64,000 nt of DNA, taken from contig JBBAWX010000012.1 of assembly GCA_040396955.1 (NCBI GenBank), positions 32,417-96,416 of the forward strand. The letters run 5' to 3'. The DNA comes from UBA965 sp040396955. GTDB taxonomy: Bacteria; Chloroflexota; Chloroflexia; Chloroflexales; Roseiflexaceae. This document shows, piece after piece, positions 51,708 to 61,418 of the stretch (position 1 is its first letter; each line of letters opens with the position of its first letter). A model generated the notes under the pieces. The model had not been told where the DNA came from. It made no database searches and saw only the letters and a program-made list of their open reading frames with translations. Both the position numbers and the translations under genes were made by a program.

Positions 51708-53051
51708 ATGAAAACCGAATTTAATGCAGCCATCACAGCCATTGCCGCTGAACGTGGTATTCCGCGTGAGCGGATCGTAGAACAGGTTGAAAAAGCACTC
51801 GTCGCCGCATATCGCAAATGGTTGGGTGACAGACCACCCGAAATGAAGGTGGAAGTCAAAATCGATGATGTCAAAGGTGAGCCACACGTCTACTCCGAGC
51901 TCCTTGTCGTTGAAGAAGTCGACGATGCGCGCTTTGAAATCAGCATCGCAGAAGCTCGCAAAATCGACCCAAACATTGCCGAGGGCGAAAGTGTCTTCGT
52001 TGAGACGACCCCCAAAGAGTTTGGTCGCATTGCCGCCCAAACTGCCAAGCAGATTATCCTGCAGGGAATTCGTGATGTCGAAAAAGACAACGTCTATAGC
52101 GAATTTGCAGAACGCAAAGGCGAACTCATCGTGGGTACGGTACGCCGTGTCGTCAACCGCACTGTCATCATCGATCTCGGCAAAGCCGAAGCCGTACTCC
52201 CAGCCGATCAACAGGTTGAATCCGACAATTACCGCATTGGGAGCCGCTTGCAAGTACTTTTGAAAGAAATCGCCCGTGACGAACGTAGCACACGGTTGAT
52301 TGTCTCCCGCAAAGACAACGACCTTGTCCGGCGCATTTTCGAAATGGAAGTGCCCGAGATCCTCAACGGGACAGTGGAGATCAAAAGCATCGCCCGCGAT
52401 CCTGGCATTCGCACCAAAATTGCCGTACTAGCGCGTGTCGAAGGGCTCGACCCGGTTGGCGCTTGTGTTGGTCAACGCGGCATGCGCATCCAGAACATCG
52501 TCAACGAGTTGAACGGCGAGAAAATCGACGTCGTCCAGTGGTCTTCGGACGTCAAAGAATTCATCGCCAATGCACTATCACCCGCTCAAGTCGTGGAAGT
52601 GCAGATTCGTGAACCCGAGAAGGCAGTGGTCATTGTTCCCGACAAACAACTGTCGTTGGCCATTGGCAAGGCGGGGCAGAATGTGCGGTTGGCAGCTCGA
52701 TTGACCAAATGGTCGATTGACATCAAAAGTGCCACCACACTCCTTGACGAACTTCGTGACTTCAACGATATTCGCCAGCAAGTAGAGGCCGAAAGCATGG
52801 CGCAAGACGTCGCACGTCAAAAGGCCAAAGTAGAAGAGTGCCACGTCGATCAAGACGGAATGGTCATCCACCAAAACGTGGCATACGGACCGCTGGGCAA
52901 CGAATTTGTTGACTCAATCGTACAAATCCGTGCCACACCAAGTGTGCTCTACATCTACAACACCAGTGATAAACTCATAGCGTCGTATACCGTACGCGAT
53001 CAAGATGACCACGATGATGGCATTGACTATGAGTTAGAGGATGCACAATGA
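51708..53051 (+). CDS. nusA: Transcription termination/antitermination factor NusA
   Basis: A 447-residue RNA-polymerase-binding factor. N-terminal domain residues 1-130 (ERGIPRERIVEQVEKALVAAYRKW split as ERGIPRERIVEQV, EKALVAAYRKW), S1 domain about 135-200 (GELIVGTVRRVVNRTVIIDLG split as GELIVGTVRRVV, NRTVIIDLG), and two KH domains with VGQRGMRIQNIVNEL and AIGKAGQNVRLAARL. It lacks E. coli-type acidic repeats but has about 90 extra residues ending in an acidic tail. An in-frame ATG at 51603 would add 35 residues; the ATG at 51708 has GATGAGG. rimP, usually upstream, is absent. Confidence 0.95.
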   Translation: MKTEFNAAITAIAAERGIPRERIVEQVEKALVAAYRKWLGDRPPEMKVEVKIDDVKGEPHVYSELLVVEEVDDARFEISIAEARKIDPNIAEGESVFVETTPKEFGRIAAQTAKQIILQGIRDVEKDNVYSEFAERKGELIVGTVRRVVNRTVIIDLGKAEAVLPADQQVESDNYRIGSRLQVLLKEIARDERSTRLIVSRKDNDLVRRIFEMEVPEILNGTVEIKSIARDPGIRTKIAVLARVEGLDPVGACVGQRGMRIQNIVNELNGEKIDVVQWSSDVKEFIANALSPAQVVEVQIREPEKAVVIVPDKQLSLAIGKAGQNVRLAARLTKWSIDIKSATTLLDELRDFNDIRQQVEAESMAQDVARQKAKVEECHVDQDGMVIHQNVAYGPLGNEFVDSIVQIRATPSVLYIYNTSDKLIASYTVRDQDDHDDGIDYELEDAQ

Positions 53052-53368
53052 CCTCACCTCGCCCCAAACATGTACCACAACGAACATGCGTGGTATGCCG
53101 GAGCACCAGTGCCAAACGAGCGCTGACTCGCTTGGTACGCACGGCTGAAGGGCGAGTGGTTGTTGATCATACGGGGAAGCAAAACGGCCGTGGCGCATAC
53201 GTGTGCCACCAAGCCAATTGTTGGCACGCAATCACCGAACGCACCGTACTGGTGTCGGCGTTGCGATTGACCACACTCACAGAAGAGGATCGGGCAACGT
53301 TAAAGTCCTTTGCACGGACACTTGAAATTTCAGATTTTGCCGACACCGTGTCAAGGCAACGAACCTGA
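53048..53368 (+). CDS. ylxR: YlxR-family protein (RNA-binding, RNase P modulator family)
   Basis: A 106-residue protein of the YlxR/DUF448 family: RTCVVCRSTSAKRALTRLVR and GRGAYVCHQANCW carry the conserved cysteines and GRGAYVC motif. B. subtilis YlxR (RnpM) binds and modulates RNase P RNA. It overlaps nusA as ATGA and precedes infB, the classic gene order. Confidence 0.93.
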   Translation: MTSPRPKHVPQRTCVVCRSTSAKRALTRLVRTAEGRVVVDHTGKQNGRGAYVCHQANCWHAITERTVLVSALRLTTLTEEDRATLKSFARTLEISDFADTVSRQRT

Positions 53369-53380
53369 TGGAGGATGCGC

Positions 53381-56264
53381 ATGACGCAATATTGGAACCG
53401 GACTCTCACACTCCAAAAATGGGCACCGAACGATACCCAAGACGGAGACCCAAACGAAAAACCAGTTCGCCCACCCGCGAATACCCCACAAGCTCGCCCA
53501 CAAGGTGACCGCCCACAAGGTGACCGCCCACAAGGTGACCGCCCACAAGGTGACCGCCCACAAGNNNNNNNNNNNNNNNNNNNNNNNNNNNNNNNNNNNN
53601 NNNNNNNNNNNNNNNNNNNNNNNNNNNNNNNNNNNNNNNNNNNNNNNNNNNNNNNNNNNNNNNNGTGACCGCCCGCCACGTGCCCAGGGTGATCGCCCCT
53701 CTGGCGACCGCCCGCCACGTCCTGCCGGTGACCGCCCCTATGGTGACCGTCCACCGCGTCCTGCCGGTGACCGCCCGTATGGCGACCGCCCGCCACGTCC
53801 TCCTGGTGACCGCCCCTATGGCGACCGTCCGCCGCGTGCTCAGGGCGACCGCCCACAAGGCGACCGTCCGCCACGTCCTGCTGGCGACCGCCCCTATGGC
53901 GACCGCCCGCCACGTCCTCCTGGTGATCGCCCCTATGGCGACCGTCCGCCGCGTCCTCCTGGTGATCGCCCACAAGGTGACCGCCCATTCGGCGACCGTC
54001 CACCGCGCGCACAAGGTGACCGCCCCTATGGCGACCGTCCGCCCCGTCCTGCCGGTGATCGCCCATTCGGCGACCGCCCACCGCGTCCTGCTGGTGATCG
54101 CCCATTCGGCGACCGCCCACCGCGTCCTGCCGGTGATCGCCCATTCGGCGACCGCCCACCGCGTCCTGCCGGTGATCGCCCATTCGGCGACCGCCCGCCC
54201 CGCAGTGGCCCTGGTGGCATGGGTGGTGGCCCTGGCCGTGGTTCCTTTGGCGGCGGCGGTGGTGGTGGCGGCGGCGGCAACATCGGTGGTGGTATCGGGG
54301 GTCCAGTGCCTGGTGCCCGCGGTGGCAATTCCGGACGTGGTCGCAACACGGTCGATCGCAAGAGTCAATTGCGTTCATCAGACTCTGTTGAGAGCGATGG
54401 TGCACGTGGCCGTGGGAGCAAGAACGGCAAGAGTTCAGCCATTTTGAATCGCACACCTGGTGGCCGCCAGCAGGTTGCACGCCCTGTCGTACGCCCCAAA
54501 GGGCCAATCCAACTGGGGCGGAGTTTGACTGTACGTGAGCTTTCTGAGGCGACCAGCATTGGCGCCTCCGAGATCCTCAAGTCCCTGTTGAAGGGCGGTG
54601 TCATGGCCAACATCAACCAGCAGATCGACTACGACACTGCTGCATTGATTTGTGCCGATTTCGGCATCGAGACGACCGAATATGTGTCGGAAACCATGGC
54701 GGGCGTCGTCGAAAACATCAAGGACGTCCTCTCAGCCGAGACTGCCGACCAACTCCAAACACGCCCACCAGTCGTAACTATCATGGGTCACGTCGACCAC
54801 GGCAAAACCAAACTGCTCGACGCCATCCGACAAACTCGCGTGGCCGAAGGCGAAGCGGGTGGTATCACGCAACATGTGGGAGCCTATCAAGTCGAAGTAC
54901 ATGGTCGCAAAATTACGTTCTTGGATACCCCTGGTCACGAAGCCTTTACGGCAATGCGTGCCCGTGGTGCGCAAGTAACCGACATTGTGGTGCTCGTGGT
55001 AGCCGCCGATGACGGCGTCATGCCACAGACCGTTGAGGCGATTTCACACGTCAAAGCGGCCGGAGTGCCCATGATTGTGGCCATCAACAAAATCGACACC
55101 CTCGAGGCCAACCCGGACATGGTGCGCCAACAGTTGGCAAGCAACAACGTCATCGTAGAGTCGTACGGCGGTGATGTGCCCTGTGTTGAAGTTTCGGCCC
55201 GCCAACGCATCAACATCGACGGCTTGCTTGAGATGATTCTGCTGGTATCCGATTTGCAGGAATTCAAGGCCAACCCGGACACCACCGCCGTTGGTACCGT
55301 GGTCGAGGCCGAGATGGATCGGCAACGCGGCCCCATTGCCACCGTGCTCATCCAAAACGGTACCCTGCGCCTCGACGACAATGTGCTTGTCGGTCATGGC
55401 ACTGGCACCGTGCGTGCGATGTTCAACGACACGGGAAAGCGTCTGCGTTTCGCCGAACCTGCCACCCCAGTGCTTATTCTCGGACTCAACGAAGTACCGC
55501 AGGCAGGCGACATTCTCCAAGTCATGGACGACATCCAGATTGCCCGTGAAGTTGCCGTGCAACGCCAACGCCAAATCCGCATTGACGCCATGTCGAACCT
55601 GCGTTCGGTTAGCCTCGATGGTCTCTTTGCCAACATCCAGCAGGGCAAAATCAAAGAGCTCAACCTCATCATCAAAGTGGACGTACAAGGATCCATTGGA
55701 GCCATCGAACATGCCCTTGGTCAACTCAACACGACCGAGGTGCAGATCAAGATTATCCACCGTGGTACGGGCACAATTACCGAAAGTGATGTCAACTTGG
55801 CGATTGCCTCACGTGCCATCATTATCGGCTTCAACGCGCGTCCTGACCCGGCAGCGCGACGAGCTGCCGAGCTCCATGGCATCGACATCCGCTTCTACAA
55901 CATCATCTACAACCTTGTCGAAGAGATGAAAAAGGCGATGATCGGCATGCTCGACCCAGAGTATCGCGAAGTCATCGAAGGGTATGCGGAAGTGCGTAAC
56001 ACGTTCCGTCTTCCCTCACGCGAAGTCGTCGCCGGGTTGTTTGTAACCGACGGCAAAATCACGCGACAGCTCAGCGTGCGCGTACTTCGTAGTGGTGTCG
56101 TGATGCACGATGGCCGCATCAACAGCCTGCGCCGCTTCAAAGAAGATGTGCGTGAAGTCGCGTCCGGCTACGAATGTGGCATTGTGGTCGAAGGCTTCAA
56201 TGAAATCCAGAACAGTGACAACATGGAGTTCTATCGCAAAGAACGCGTGGAGCGCACAGTCTAA
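53381..56264 (+). CDS. infB: Translation initiation factor IF-2 (interrupted by assembly gap)
   Basis: GTPase that places initiator tRNA on the ribosome. The true start is the ATG at 53381 with GGAGG upstream. A 100-N gap (53565-53664) interrupts the repeat region; frames on the two sides differ by one only because the gap length is arbitrary, and they match if the missing length is a multiple of three. After the repeats and a Gly-rich linker come the IF2-N domain (LTVRELSEATSIGASEILK), the G domain with GHVDHGKT, DTPGHEAF and NKID, then domains II-IV ending near VEGFNEIQNSDNMEFY. The G-domain P-loop is followed by Lys rather than the usual Ser. Confidence 0.93.
53504..54202 (+). repeat. Tandem repeats in infB encoding GDRP units
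   Basis: Before the gap there are four perfect copies of a 15-base unit encoding GDRPQ. After it there are about 13 copies of a 39-base unit encoding GDRPxGDRPPRPA-like sequence (x = S, Y, Q or F; last two residues PA, PP or AQ). The repeats encode a basic, proline-rich, probably disordered N-terminal arm of IF-2 and explain the failed assembly. Confidence 0.92.
53565..53664. other. Assembly gap (100 N)
   Basis: Exactly 100 N, the conventional placeholder for a gap of unknown size, inside the infB repeat array. The number of repeat units is therefore unknown. Confidence 0.98.
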
Positions 56265-56266
56265 AC

Positions 56267-56614
56267 ATGAGCAAACGTGCCCAGCAAGTGGCCGGCGAGA
56301 TTCAACAAATCGTCGGCCATCTCATCCAATTTGAGCTGAAAGACCCGCGCATCACATTCTGCACTGTGGTCAGTGTCGACATGTCGCCAGATCTGCAAAT
56401 GGCGCATATCCACGTCTCCGTGATGGGCGAGCAAACAGACCGCAAAGCGACGATGGCAGCACTCGAGCGTGCCAGAGGCTTTGTGCGCCGCGAGTTGGCC
56501 AAACAACTGCGTCACCTGCGTAGCGCGCCCGACATCCGCTTTCTGCTCGATGAATCGCTCGATCATAGTATTCGCATCAATGAACTCTTGCGCGACTTGA
56601 ATTCACCACAGTAG
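56267..56614 (+). CDS. rbfA: Ribosome-binding factor A
   Basis: A 115-residue KH-like 30S maturation factor. RAQQVAGEIQQIVGHLIQFELKDPRI (split as RAQQVAGEIQQIVG, HLIQFELKDPRI), VSVDMSPDLQMAHIHVSVMG and LRSAPDIRFLLDESLDHS are family hallmarks. It starts two bases after the infB stop, the standard infB-rbfA order. Confidence 0.95.
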   Translation: MSKRAQQVAGEIQQIVGHLIQFELKDPRITFCTVVSVDMSPDLQMAHIHVSVMGEQTDRKATMAALERARGFVRRELAKQLRHLRSAPDIRFLLDESLDHSIRINELLRDLNSPQ

Positions 56615-56623
56615 AGGACGATC

Positions 56624-57628
56624 ATGGACCGCCAGAACACGTTCACACTTGCTGCCAGTGAGTGGAAAGAACGCATACGCAACGCCCGCATCATCATGCT
56701 CGTCACCCACACCAATCCGGACGGTGATGCCATTGGTTCGTTGGTGGGTATGTTGCTTGCCATCCCGCAGCTGACCGAAGCGCGGATTATCCCGGTCATT
56801 GAGCACCCAATCTCGCAAAATATGCAGTGGTTACCCGACATCGAGCGCTGTGTGACCATCGATGCAAGCACACCATGGCCACACCCCGACCTCGTGATTT
56901 CGTTTGACTGTGCCACCTTCGAGCGCATCGGCGGCATTGATGCAGTTCACAACGACGCACTGAAGCATGCCAGTATCATCCAAATCGACCACCACGCCAC
57001 CAACACGCGCTACGGGGTATGTAATCTGATCGTGCCAGAATCGTGTGCCACCTGCGAAGTCATTGCTGACTTTTTACCGTACCTCGGCGTCACAATCACT
57101 GCGGGCATTGCCACACCTCTGCTCCTTGGTATCATGACAGACACCCAGAGCTTCCAGATCTACGACACAAAGGCGGAGACACTGCATCTCGGGAGCAAGC
57201 TCATCAGCGCCGGAGCCGATCATCGTGGCATCGTCGCGCACGTCTTCCGATCGAATCGCCTCGAATCACTGAGCTTGGCGTCACGTGTTATTGCCGCGAT
57301 GCATCAAGTTGGCAGTGTGGTGTGGTGTGCCGTACCACTCGCGTGGGTCAACGAACACAATGCATCTGACGACGAAAGTGACGAAGCACTTCACATGCTA
57401 CAGCGTATTGCCGGGCCAGAGATTATCATGATGATCAAAGAACGCCCACAGGGTGTCAAGATCAGTCTACGATCTCGCAACGTCAAAGTATCCGATGTGG
57501 CCCAGAAATTCGGCGGAGGTGGCCACCCACATGCAGCCGGCATCAGCTTACCCGAACATGACATCGAGCGTGCGGCCGCACTGCTCGTGCCCGAATTGCA
57601 GGCATTATGCATGGATTCATCAACATAA
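56624..57628 (+). CDS. DHH phosphoesterase (NrnA-like oligoribonuclease/pAp phosphatase)
   Basis: A 334-residue DHH-DHHA1 protein. Motifs are THTNPDGDAIGS, DHHAT at residues 122-126, and GGGHPHAAGISL in the DHHA1 domain. Homologues degrade nanoRNA and 3',5'-pAp. Position between rbfA and truB is common in bacteria lacking Orn. GAGGACGATC precedes the ATG. Its 3' end overlaps truB by 22 bases. Confidence 0.92.
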   Translation: MDRQNTFTLAASEWKERIRNARIIMLVTHTNPDGDAIGSLVGMLLAIPQLTEARIIPVIEHPISQNMQWLPDIERCVTIDASTPWPHPDLVISFDCATFERIGGIDAVHNDALKHASIIQIDHHATNTRYGVCNLIVPESCATCEVIADFLPYLGVTITAGIATPLLLGIMTDTQSFQIYDTKAETLHLGSKLISAGADHRGIVAHVFRSNRLESLSLASRVIAAMHQVGSVVWCAVPLAWVNEHNASDDESDEALHMLQRIAGPEIIMMIKERPQGVKISLRSRNVKVSDVAQKFGGGGHPHAAGISLPEHDIERAAALLVPELQALCMDSST

Positions 57629-58476
57629 ATAAACCCCTCGGCATGACCTCCCACGATGTGGTCAATCGGGTGCGGCGCATCAGCGGCGTGCGCCGCGTTG
57701 GGCATGCAGGCACCCTCGATCCACAAGCCGACGGCGTTTTGGTGGTAGCTATCGGTCATGCGACCCGGTTGATTGAATACGTCCAAGACGACACCATCAA
57801 AGGCTACACGGCGACCGTGCAGTTCGGTACCGCCACTGACAGCGACGACGCCAGTGGGCAGGTAATACGGACCGCGCCAGTCCCTGTTGTTAGCACTGCG
57901 CAGCTACAAGCACAACTCCATGGATTCACCGGTGATATTCTGCAGGTTCCACCCAAAGTGTCGGCATTGCACCACGCCGGCCAACGCATGTACGATCTCG
58001 CACGACAAGGCATTGCGCCCGACCTCCCCGCGCGGCCTGTTACCGTCTACAGCATTGAGCTCTTGAGTTGGCACGAGGGCATCTTGCGCATCACCGTGCA
58101 GTGTGGCAAAGGCACGTATATCCGCGCACTTGCGCGTGACATTGGGGAAGCACTTGCAAGCGCCGCCCACCTCAGTGCACTTACCCGCACACAAGTTGGC
58201 CAGTTTTTCTTGCAGGAGAGTGTCGATCTCGACGCACTCACGCCTACCAACGTCTCCGCGCATATCACCAGCGTCACACACGCTGTCGCAGATTGGCCAC
58301 ACTACCAGCTCAACGCCGAAGAATCTACGCATATCCAACACGGGCGCCGATTTAGTGCTCGTCACCCGCTGAGCGGCAGGGTTGCGCTTTTTGACGAACG
58401 TGGCACACTCGTCGCCATCGCGCACAGTGATGCTGAGAGCGTGGTCCCCGTGAAAGTCTTTGCCTGGGAGTCATGA
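57607..58476 (+). CDS. truB: tRNA pseudouridine-55 synthase
   Basis: A 289-residue enzyme making pseudouridine 55 in tRNA. The catalytic Asp is D38 in AGTLDPQADGVLVVAIG; INKPLGMTSHDVV, CGKGTYIRALARDIGE and a PUA-like C-terminal part are typical. It starts inside the DHH phosphoesterase gene and overlaps ribF as ATGA. Confidence 0.95.
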   Translation: MHGFININKPLGMTSHDVVNRVRRISGVRRVGHAGTLDPQADGVLVVAIGHATRLIEYVQDDTIKGYTATVQFGTATDSDDASGQVIRTAPVPVVSTAQLQAQLHGFTGDILQVPPKVSALHHAGQRMYDLARQGIAPDLPARPVTVYSIELLSWHEGILRITVQCGKGTYIRALARDIGEALASAAHLSALTRTQVGQFFLQESVDLDALTPTNVSAHITSVTHAVADWPHYQLNAEESTHIQHGRRFSARHPLSGRVALFDERGTLVAIAHSDAESVVPVKVFAWES

Positions 58477-59405
58477 TGCACAGATATAGCGGGCTACCGG
58501 CCCTTCCCACCACTAGCTCCGCCGTCGTCACCATTGGTGTCTTTGATGGCATGCACACTGGGCACCACTCCTTGCTGAGTCAACTTGCCGCGCATGCGCA
58601 TGCCAACCAGCAACGAGCGGTGGTCGTCACCTTCGACCCACATCCTGATTCCATTGTGCGCCCGGCACAATTCCAAGGCCTGCTACAGACTCCAGCTGAC
58701 CGTATCACCATGATGGCTGCCTGTGGCATTGACGCTGTGCACAGTGTGGCGTTCGACCACGACATTCAACAATGGTCGGCAGCCGACTTTATGGCAGCGG
58801 TAGCGCGGAGCACCCAGATCCGTGAATTATGGGTGGGGTGGGATTTCGCACTTGGGCGGCAACGAGAGGGGAATCATGACCGGCTACGCGCCGTTGGCCA
58901 AGCCCTAGGATACCAACTCACGGTACGACCACGCCATGACACCAGTGATGGCGCACCAAGTGCCAGCGCAATTCGGCAGGCCCTCAAAGAAGGTGCCATC
59001 ATACAGGCCAACCACCTGCTAGGCCGGCGCCACAGCTACCATGGACCAGTCGTCAGCGGCGATAAACGTGGGCGTACCATTGGATTCCCCACCGCCAACA
59101 TCCACATCGACCAGCGGCTGATATTACCGCGCTTTGGCGTGTACGCTTGCATTGTCACCATTGCTGGTGTGCAGTACCAGGCCGTCACCAACATCGGGGT
59201 GCGCCCCACATTCCAAGGGCGCGAGCCGCGTATCGAAGCCCATCTCATCGATGCCAACGTGGACGTGTATGACCAATTGGCCACCATCGAGTTCGTCGAT
59301 TTCATTCGCCCCGAACAAAAATTCGCCGGCATCGACGCACTAATCCAACAAATTCGCAGTGACACGGAGACCGCCAAGCAACGCCTCCAAAGTCACCTTC
59401 TATGA
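58473..59405 (+). CDS. ribF: Bifunctional riboflavin kinase/FAD synthetase
   Basis: A 310-residue enzyme. The N-terminal adenylyltransferase has VVTIGVFDGMHTGHHSLL (the GxFDGxHxGH motif) and WVGWDFALGRQREGN; the C-terminal kinase has GDKRGRTIGFPTANIHID and TNIGVRPTF. It makes FMN and FAD from riboflavin. Last gene of the nusA operon; rpsO and pnp do not follow. Confidence 0.95.
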   Translation: MMHRYSGLPALPTTSSAVVTIGVFDGMHTGHHSLLSQLAAHAHANQQRAVVVTFDPHPDSIVRPAQFQGLLQTPADRITMMAACGIDAVHSVAFDHDIQQWSAADFMAAVARSTQIRELWVGWDFALGRQREGNHDRLRAVGQALGYQLTVRPRHDTSDGAPSASAIRQALKEGAIIQANHLLGRRHSYHGPVVSGDKRGRTIGFPTANIHIDQRLILPRFGVYACIVTIAGVQYQAVTNIGVRPTFQGREPRIEAHLIDANVDVYDQLATIEFVDFIRPEQKFAGIDALIQQIRSDTETAKQRLQSHLL

Positions 59406-59406
59406 C

Positions 59407-59435
59407 TATACAAAACGCACGATGAGTGCTATTGT
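59407..59435 (+). promoter_or_regulatory. Promoter of the AIM24-family gene
   Basis: TATACA (59407-59412), 17-base spacer, TATTGT (59430-59435), both four of six matches to consensus or better. Transcription would start near 59442, just before an inverted repeat. Confidence 0.5.
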
Positions 59436-59445
59436 AGGAACATGT

Positions 59446-59459
59446 GTTGCACATGCAAC
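59446..59459. promoter_or_regulatory. Inverted repeat, putative operator
   Basis: GTTGCACATGCAAC: perfect six-base arms around CA, placed at about +4 of the predicted start, the same offset as the repeat at the marR promoter. Core TTGYACATRCAA is shared with 28619-28630 and 30034-30045. Confidence 0.55.
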
Positions 59460-59518
59460 CTTTTGTGAGTGCAATACGTCGTTAGTGGTGTCCGTTTTCA
59501 CACGAAGTAGAGGAACAC

Positions 59519-60310
59519 ATGACCCAAGAACGCATTGACATGCCGGATCCAGTAATTAGTAGCCGCGGCAAGGGCAACAACGGTCTAGAGTACACCATTG
59601 TTGGCTCCACTATGCAAGCCGTCATCCTCGAAATCGACCCGGGTGAGTCGGTCATTAGCCAGAGTGGTGGGATGGCCTGGATGAGTGGCAACATTGAGAT
59701 GCAGACCAACATGAACGGTGGACTTGGTGGCATTCTCAAGCGCGCCATAACCGGTGAATCTCTGTTCATCGCTGAGTACACGAGCCGCAACAGTCGTGGC
59801 ATCATCTCGTTTGCCTCGGACTTCCCAGGCAAGATTGTGCCGGTACACTTGGCCGCCGGGCAAGACATCATCGTCCAGAAACAGGCCTATCTTTGCTCTG
59901 AAAAAGAAGTCAAGGTCGATATTTTCTTTCAGCGCAAACTGGGAGCCGGTCTGTTTGGTGGTGAAGGCTTCATCATGCAGCGCTTGAGTGGGCCCGGAGT
60001 AGCCTTTGTAGCGTTCGACGGCGAAATTGTCGAATACACCCTCCAGCCGAATCAGGTGCTTAAGGTCGACACCGGACACGTGGCCATGCTCGAATCCACC
60101 GTATCGATGGACATCGAGATGATGAAGGGCTTCAAAAACATCCTCTTTGGTGGTGAAGGGCTCTTTTTGACCACCTTGCGCGGTCCTGGCAAGATTTGGT
60201 TGCAGACCATGCCACTCATGTCGCTGGCCAAAGCACTGGTCCCCTATATGCCACAGGCAACATCGAGTAGCTCGGGGCTTGATATTACGGGCAACTTGTT
60301 CAAAGAATAG
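59519..60310 (+). CDS. AIM24/TIGR00266-family protein
   Basis: A 263-residue beta-rich protein of the AIM24 (TIGR00266) family. Family features include MQAVILEIDPGESVISQSGGMAWMSGNI (in parts: VILEIDPGESVISQ, GGMAWMSGNIEM), GGEGFIMQRLSGPG, VDTGHVAMLE and FGGEGLFLTTLRGPGKIWLQT (FGGEGLFLTTL, RGPGKIWLQT). Function is unknown in bacteria; the mitochondrial relative supports inner-membrane structure. GAGGAACAC precedes the ATG. It has its own promoter and a hairpin at its end. Confidence 0.85.
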   Translation: MTQERIDMPDPVISSRGKGNNGLEYTIVGSTMQAVILEIDPGESVISQSGGMAWMSGNIEMQTNMNGGLGGILKRAITGESLFIAEYTSRNSRGIISFASDFPGKIVPVHLAAGQDIIVQKQAYLCSEKEVKVDIFFQRKLGAGLFGGEGFIMQRLSGPGVAFVAFDGEIVEYTLQPNQVLKVDTGHVAMLESTVSMDIEMMKGFKNILFGGEGLFLTTLRGPGKIWLQTMPLMSLAKALVPYMPQATSSSSGLDITGNLFKE

Positions 60311-60327
60311 CATGCAGGATGACAAAC

Positions 60328-60364
60328 ACACGGCGGGTGGTGCGATACGCACCACCCGCCGTGT
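60328..60364. terminator. Hairpin terminator between convergent genes
   Basis: A perfect 17-base stem (ACACGGCGGGTGGTGCG and complement) with loop ATA, 17 bases after the AIM24-family stop and ten bases before the stop of the convergent glycosyltransferase. T tracts are weak on both sides. Confidence 0.7.
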
Positions 60365-60374
60365 CTATGTCGCG

Positions 60375-61418
60375 TTATGACACCCGCAATAGTTGACGAT
60401 ACAGCTCAACAAAACGCGACCCCAACATGTCATAGCCAAACGAACGTGCCACTTTTTCACGGCCAAATGCCCCAAACTGCCGACGAAGCTGGACATCTTC
60501 ACCGAGCAGACGAACCCGATCGGCGTATTCGGCGACCGCATTAAGATGCACCAAAAACCCACTTTGCTGATCGTCGACAACCTCGGGGAGCGCACTGATA
60601 CGCGTCGTCACTACCGGGATACCACATGCCAAGGCTTCAGCAGGAGCGATGCCGAATCCCTCGAGCCGCGATGGAAAGAGCATGATGTCGGCTGAGCGAT
60701 AGGCGGCCACGAGACCGTCACGATCGGGAGTCCCAATGGGAATCATGCGTGGGTGCGGGTGTTGGTCGCGCCCGGCTTGAAAACTCGCGGTGTAGTAGAG
60801 CACGTAATCGGCCGGCAAACGATCCATGATATGCGGCAAGAGATCAAACCCTTTGCGGCGCGTACGATTCCCCACAAACAGAAGTCGAATGCGCGCATCA
60901 CTGGCAGGCAATGCGTCGAGGCGGCGGTGTTGCGGCGCCGGTGAAAAGACGTCGGTGTCGATGCCGTCGTAGATGAGATGCGTGTCACGGCGACCGTAGG
61001 TCTGCTCCGTCATCTGCTGAGTATAGCGCGACACACAGACCACGGCATCGGCTTTGGCGACGGACCAGCCATCGTACCGTGACTCTACTAGGCGATAAAA
61101 CACCCGTTGTGCCAACGAGCTCACCGGGCGCAAGAGCGGATCGGTGGTCAGATGATGCACGGTGGTGACCAAGGGAATATCGGGGCGACGCAATGCGAAC
61201 GCGACGCGCGAACGCGCCTGCACAATCGAACGTCCCTGCCACCAGTTGGCCGGCATGGCGCCCGACAACAACATGGGCAGGAAGTTGTAGCGCTCATCGA
61301 GGCGCAACAGCTCTGCCTCATTTAGACCAGCACGCTTGACCGCGCGTAGGATGTTTTGAATACCGATATCCACGCCACCACGGCCGATCGGTGAAACGTA
61401 CAAAGGTGCAATACTCAT
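60375..61418 (-). CDS. GT4-type glycosyltransferase
   Basis: A 347-residue GT-B glycosyltransferase of the glycosyl-group-1 family. LLFVGNRTRRKGFDLLPHI is the start of the donor domain, and MLFPSRLEGFGIAPAEALACGIPVV carries the E-x7-E motif (shown here as LFPSRLEGFGIAPAEAL, ACGIPVV). N-terminal part has SPIGRGGVDIGI. It likely builds an exopolysaccharide, glycolipid or LPS-like glycan. The frame is open to 61499; the ATG at 61416-61418 overlaps the methyltransferase stop as ATGA. Confidence 0.88.
   Translation of the reverse strand: MSIAPLYVSPIGRGGVDIGIQNILRAVKRAGLNEAELLRLDERYNFLPMLLSGAMPANWWQGRSIVQARSRVAFALRRPDIPLVTTVHHLTTDPLLRPVSSLAQRVFYRLVESRYDGWSVAKADAVVCVSRYTQQMTEQTYGRRDTHLIYDGIDTDVFSPAPQHRRLDALPASDARIRLLFVGNRTRRKGFDLLPHIMDRLPADYVLYYTASFQAGRDQHPHPRMIPIGTPDRDGLVAAYRSADIMLFPSRLEGFGIAPAEALACGIPVVTTRISALPEVVDDQQSGFLVHLNAVAEYADRVRLLGEDVQLRRQFGAFGREKVARSFGYDMLGSRFVELYRQLLRVS

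Noticed and set aside
53504..54202. Repeat array as a possible CRISPR
   Set aside because: Units are contiguous without spacers and keep the reading frame of infB.
53167..54507. Long minus-strand frames across the infB repeats
   Set aside because: They run through the gap and arise because the GDRP repeat DNA is open in several frames; no ribosome site, and the plus-strand product is clearly IF-2.
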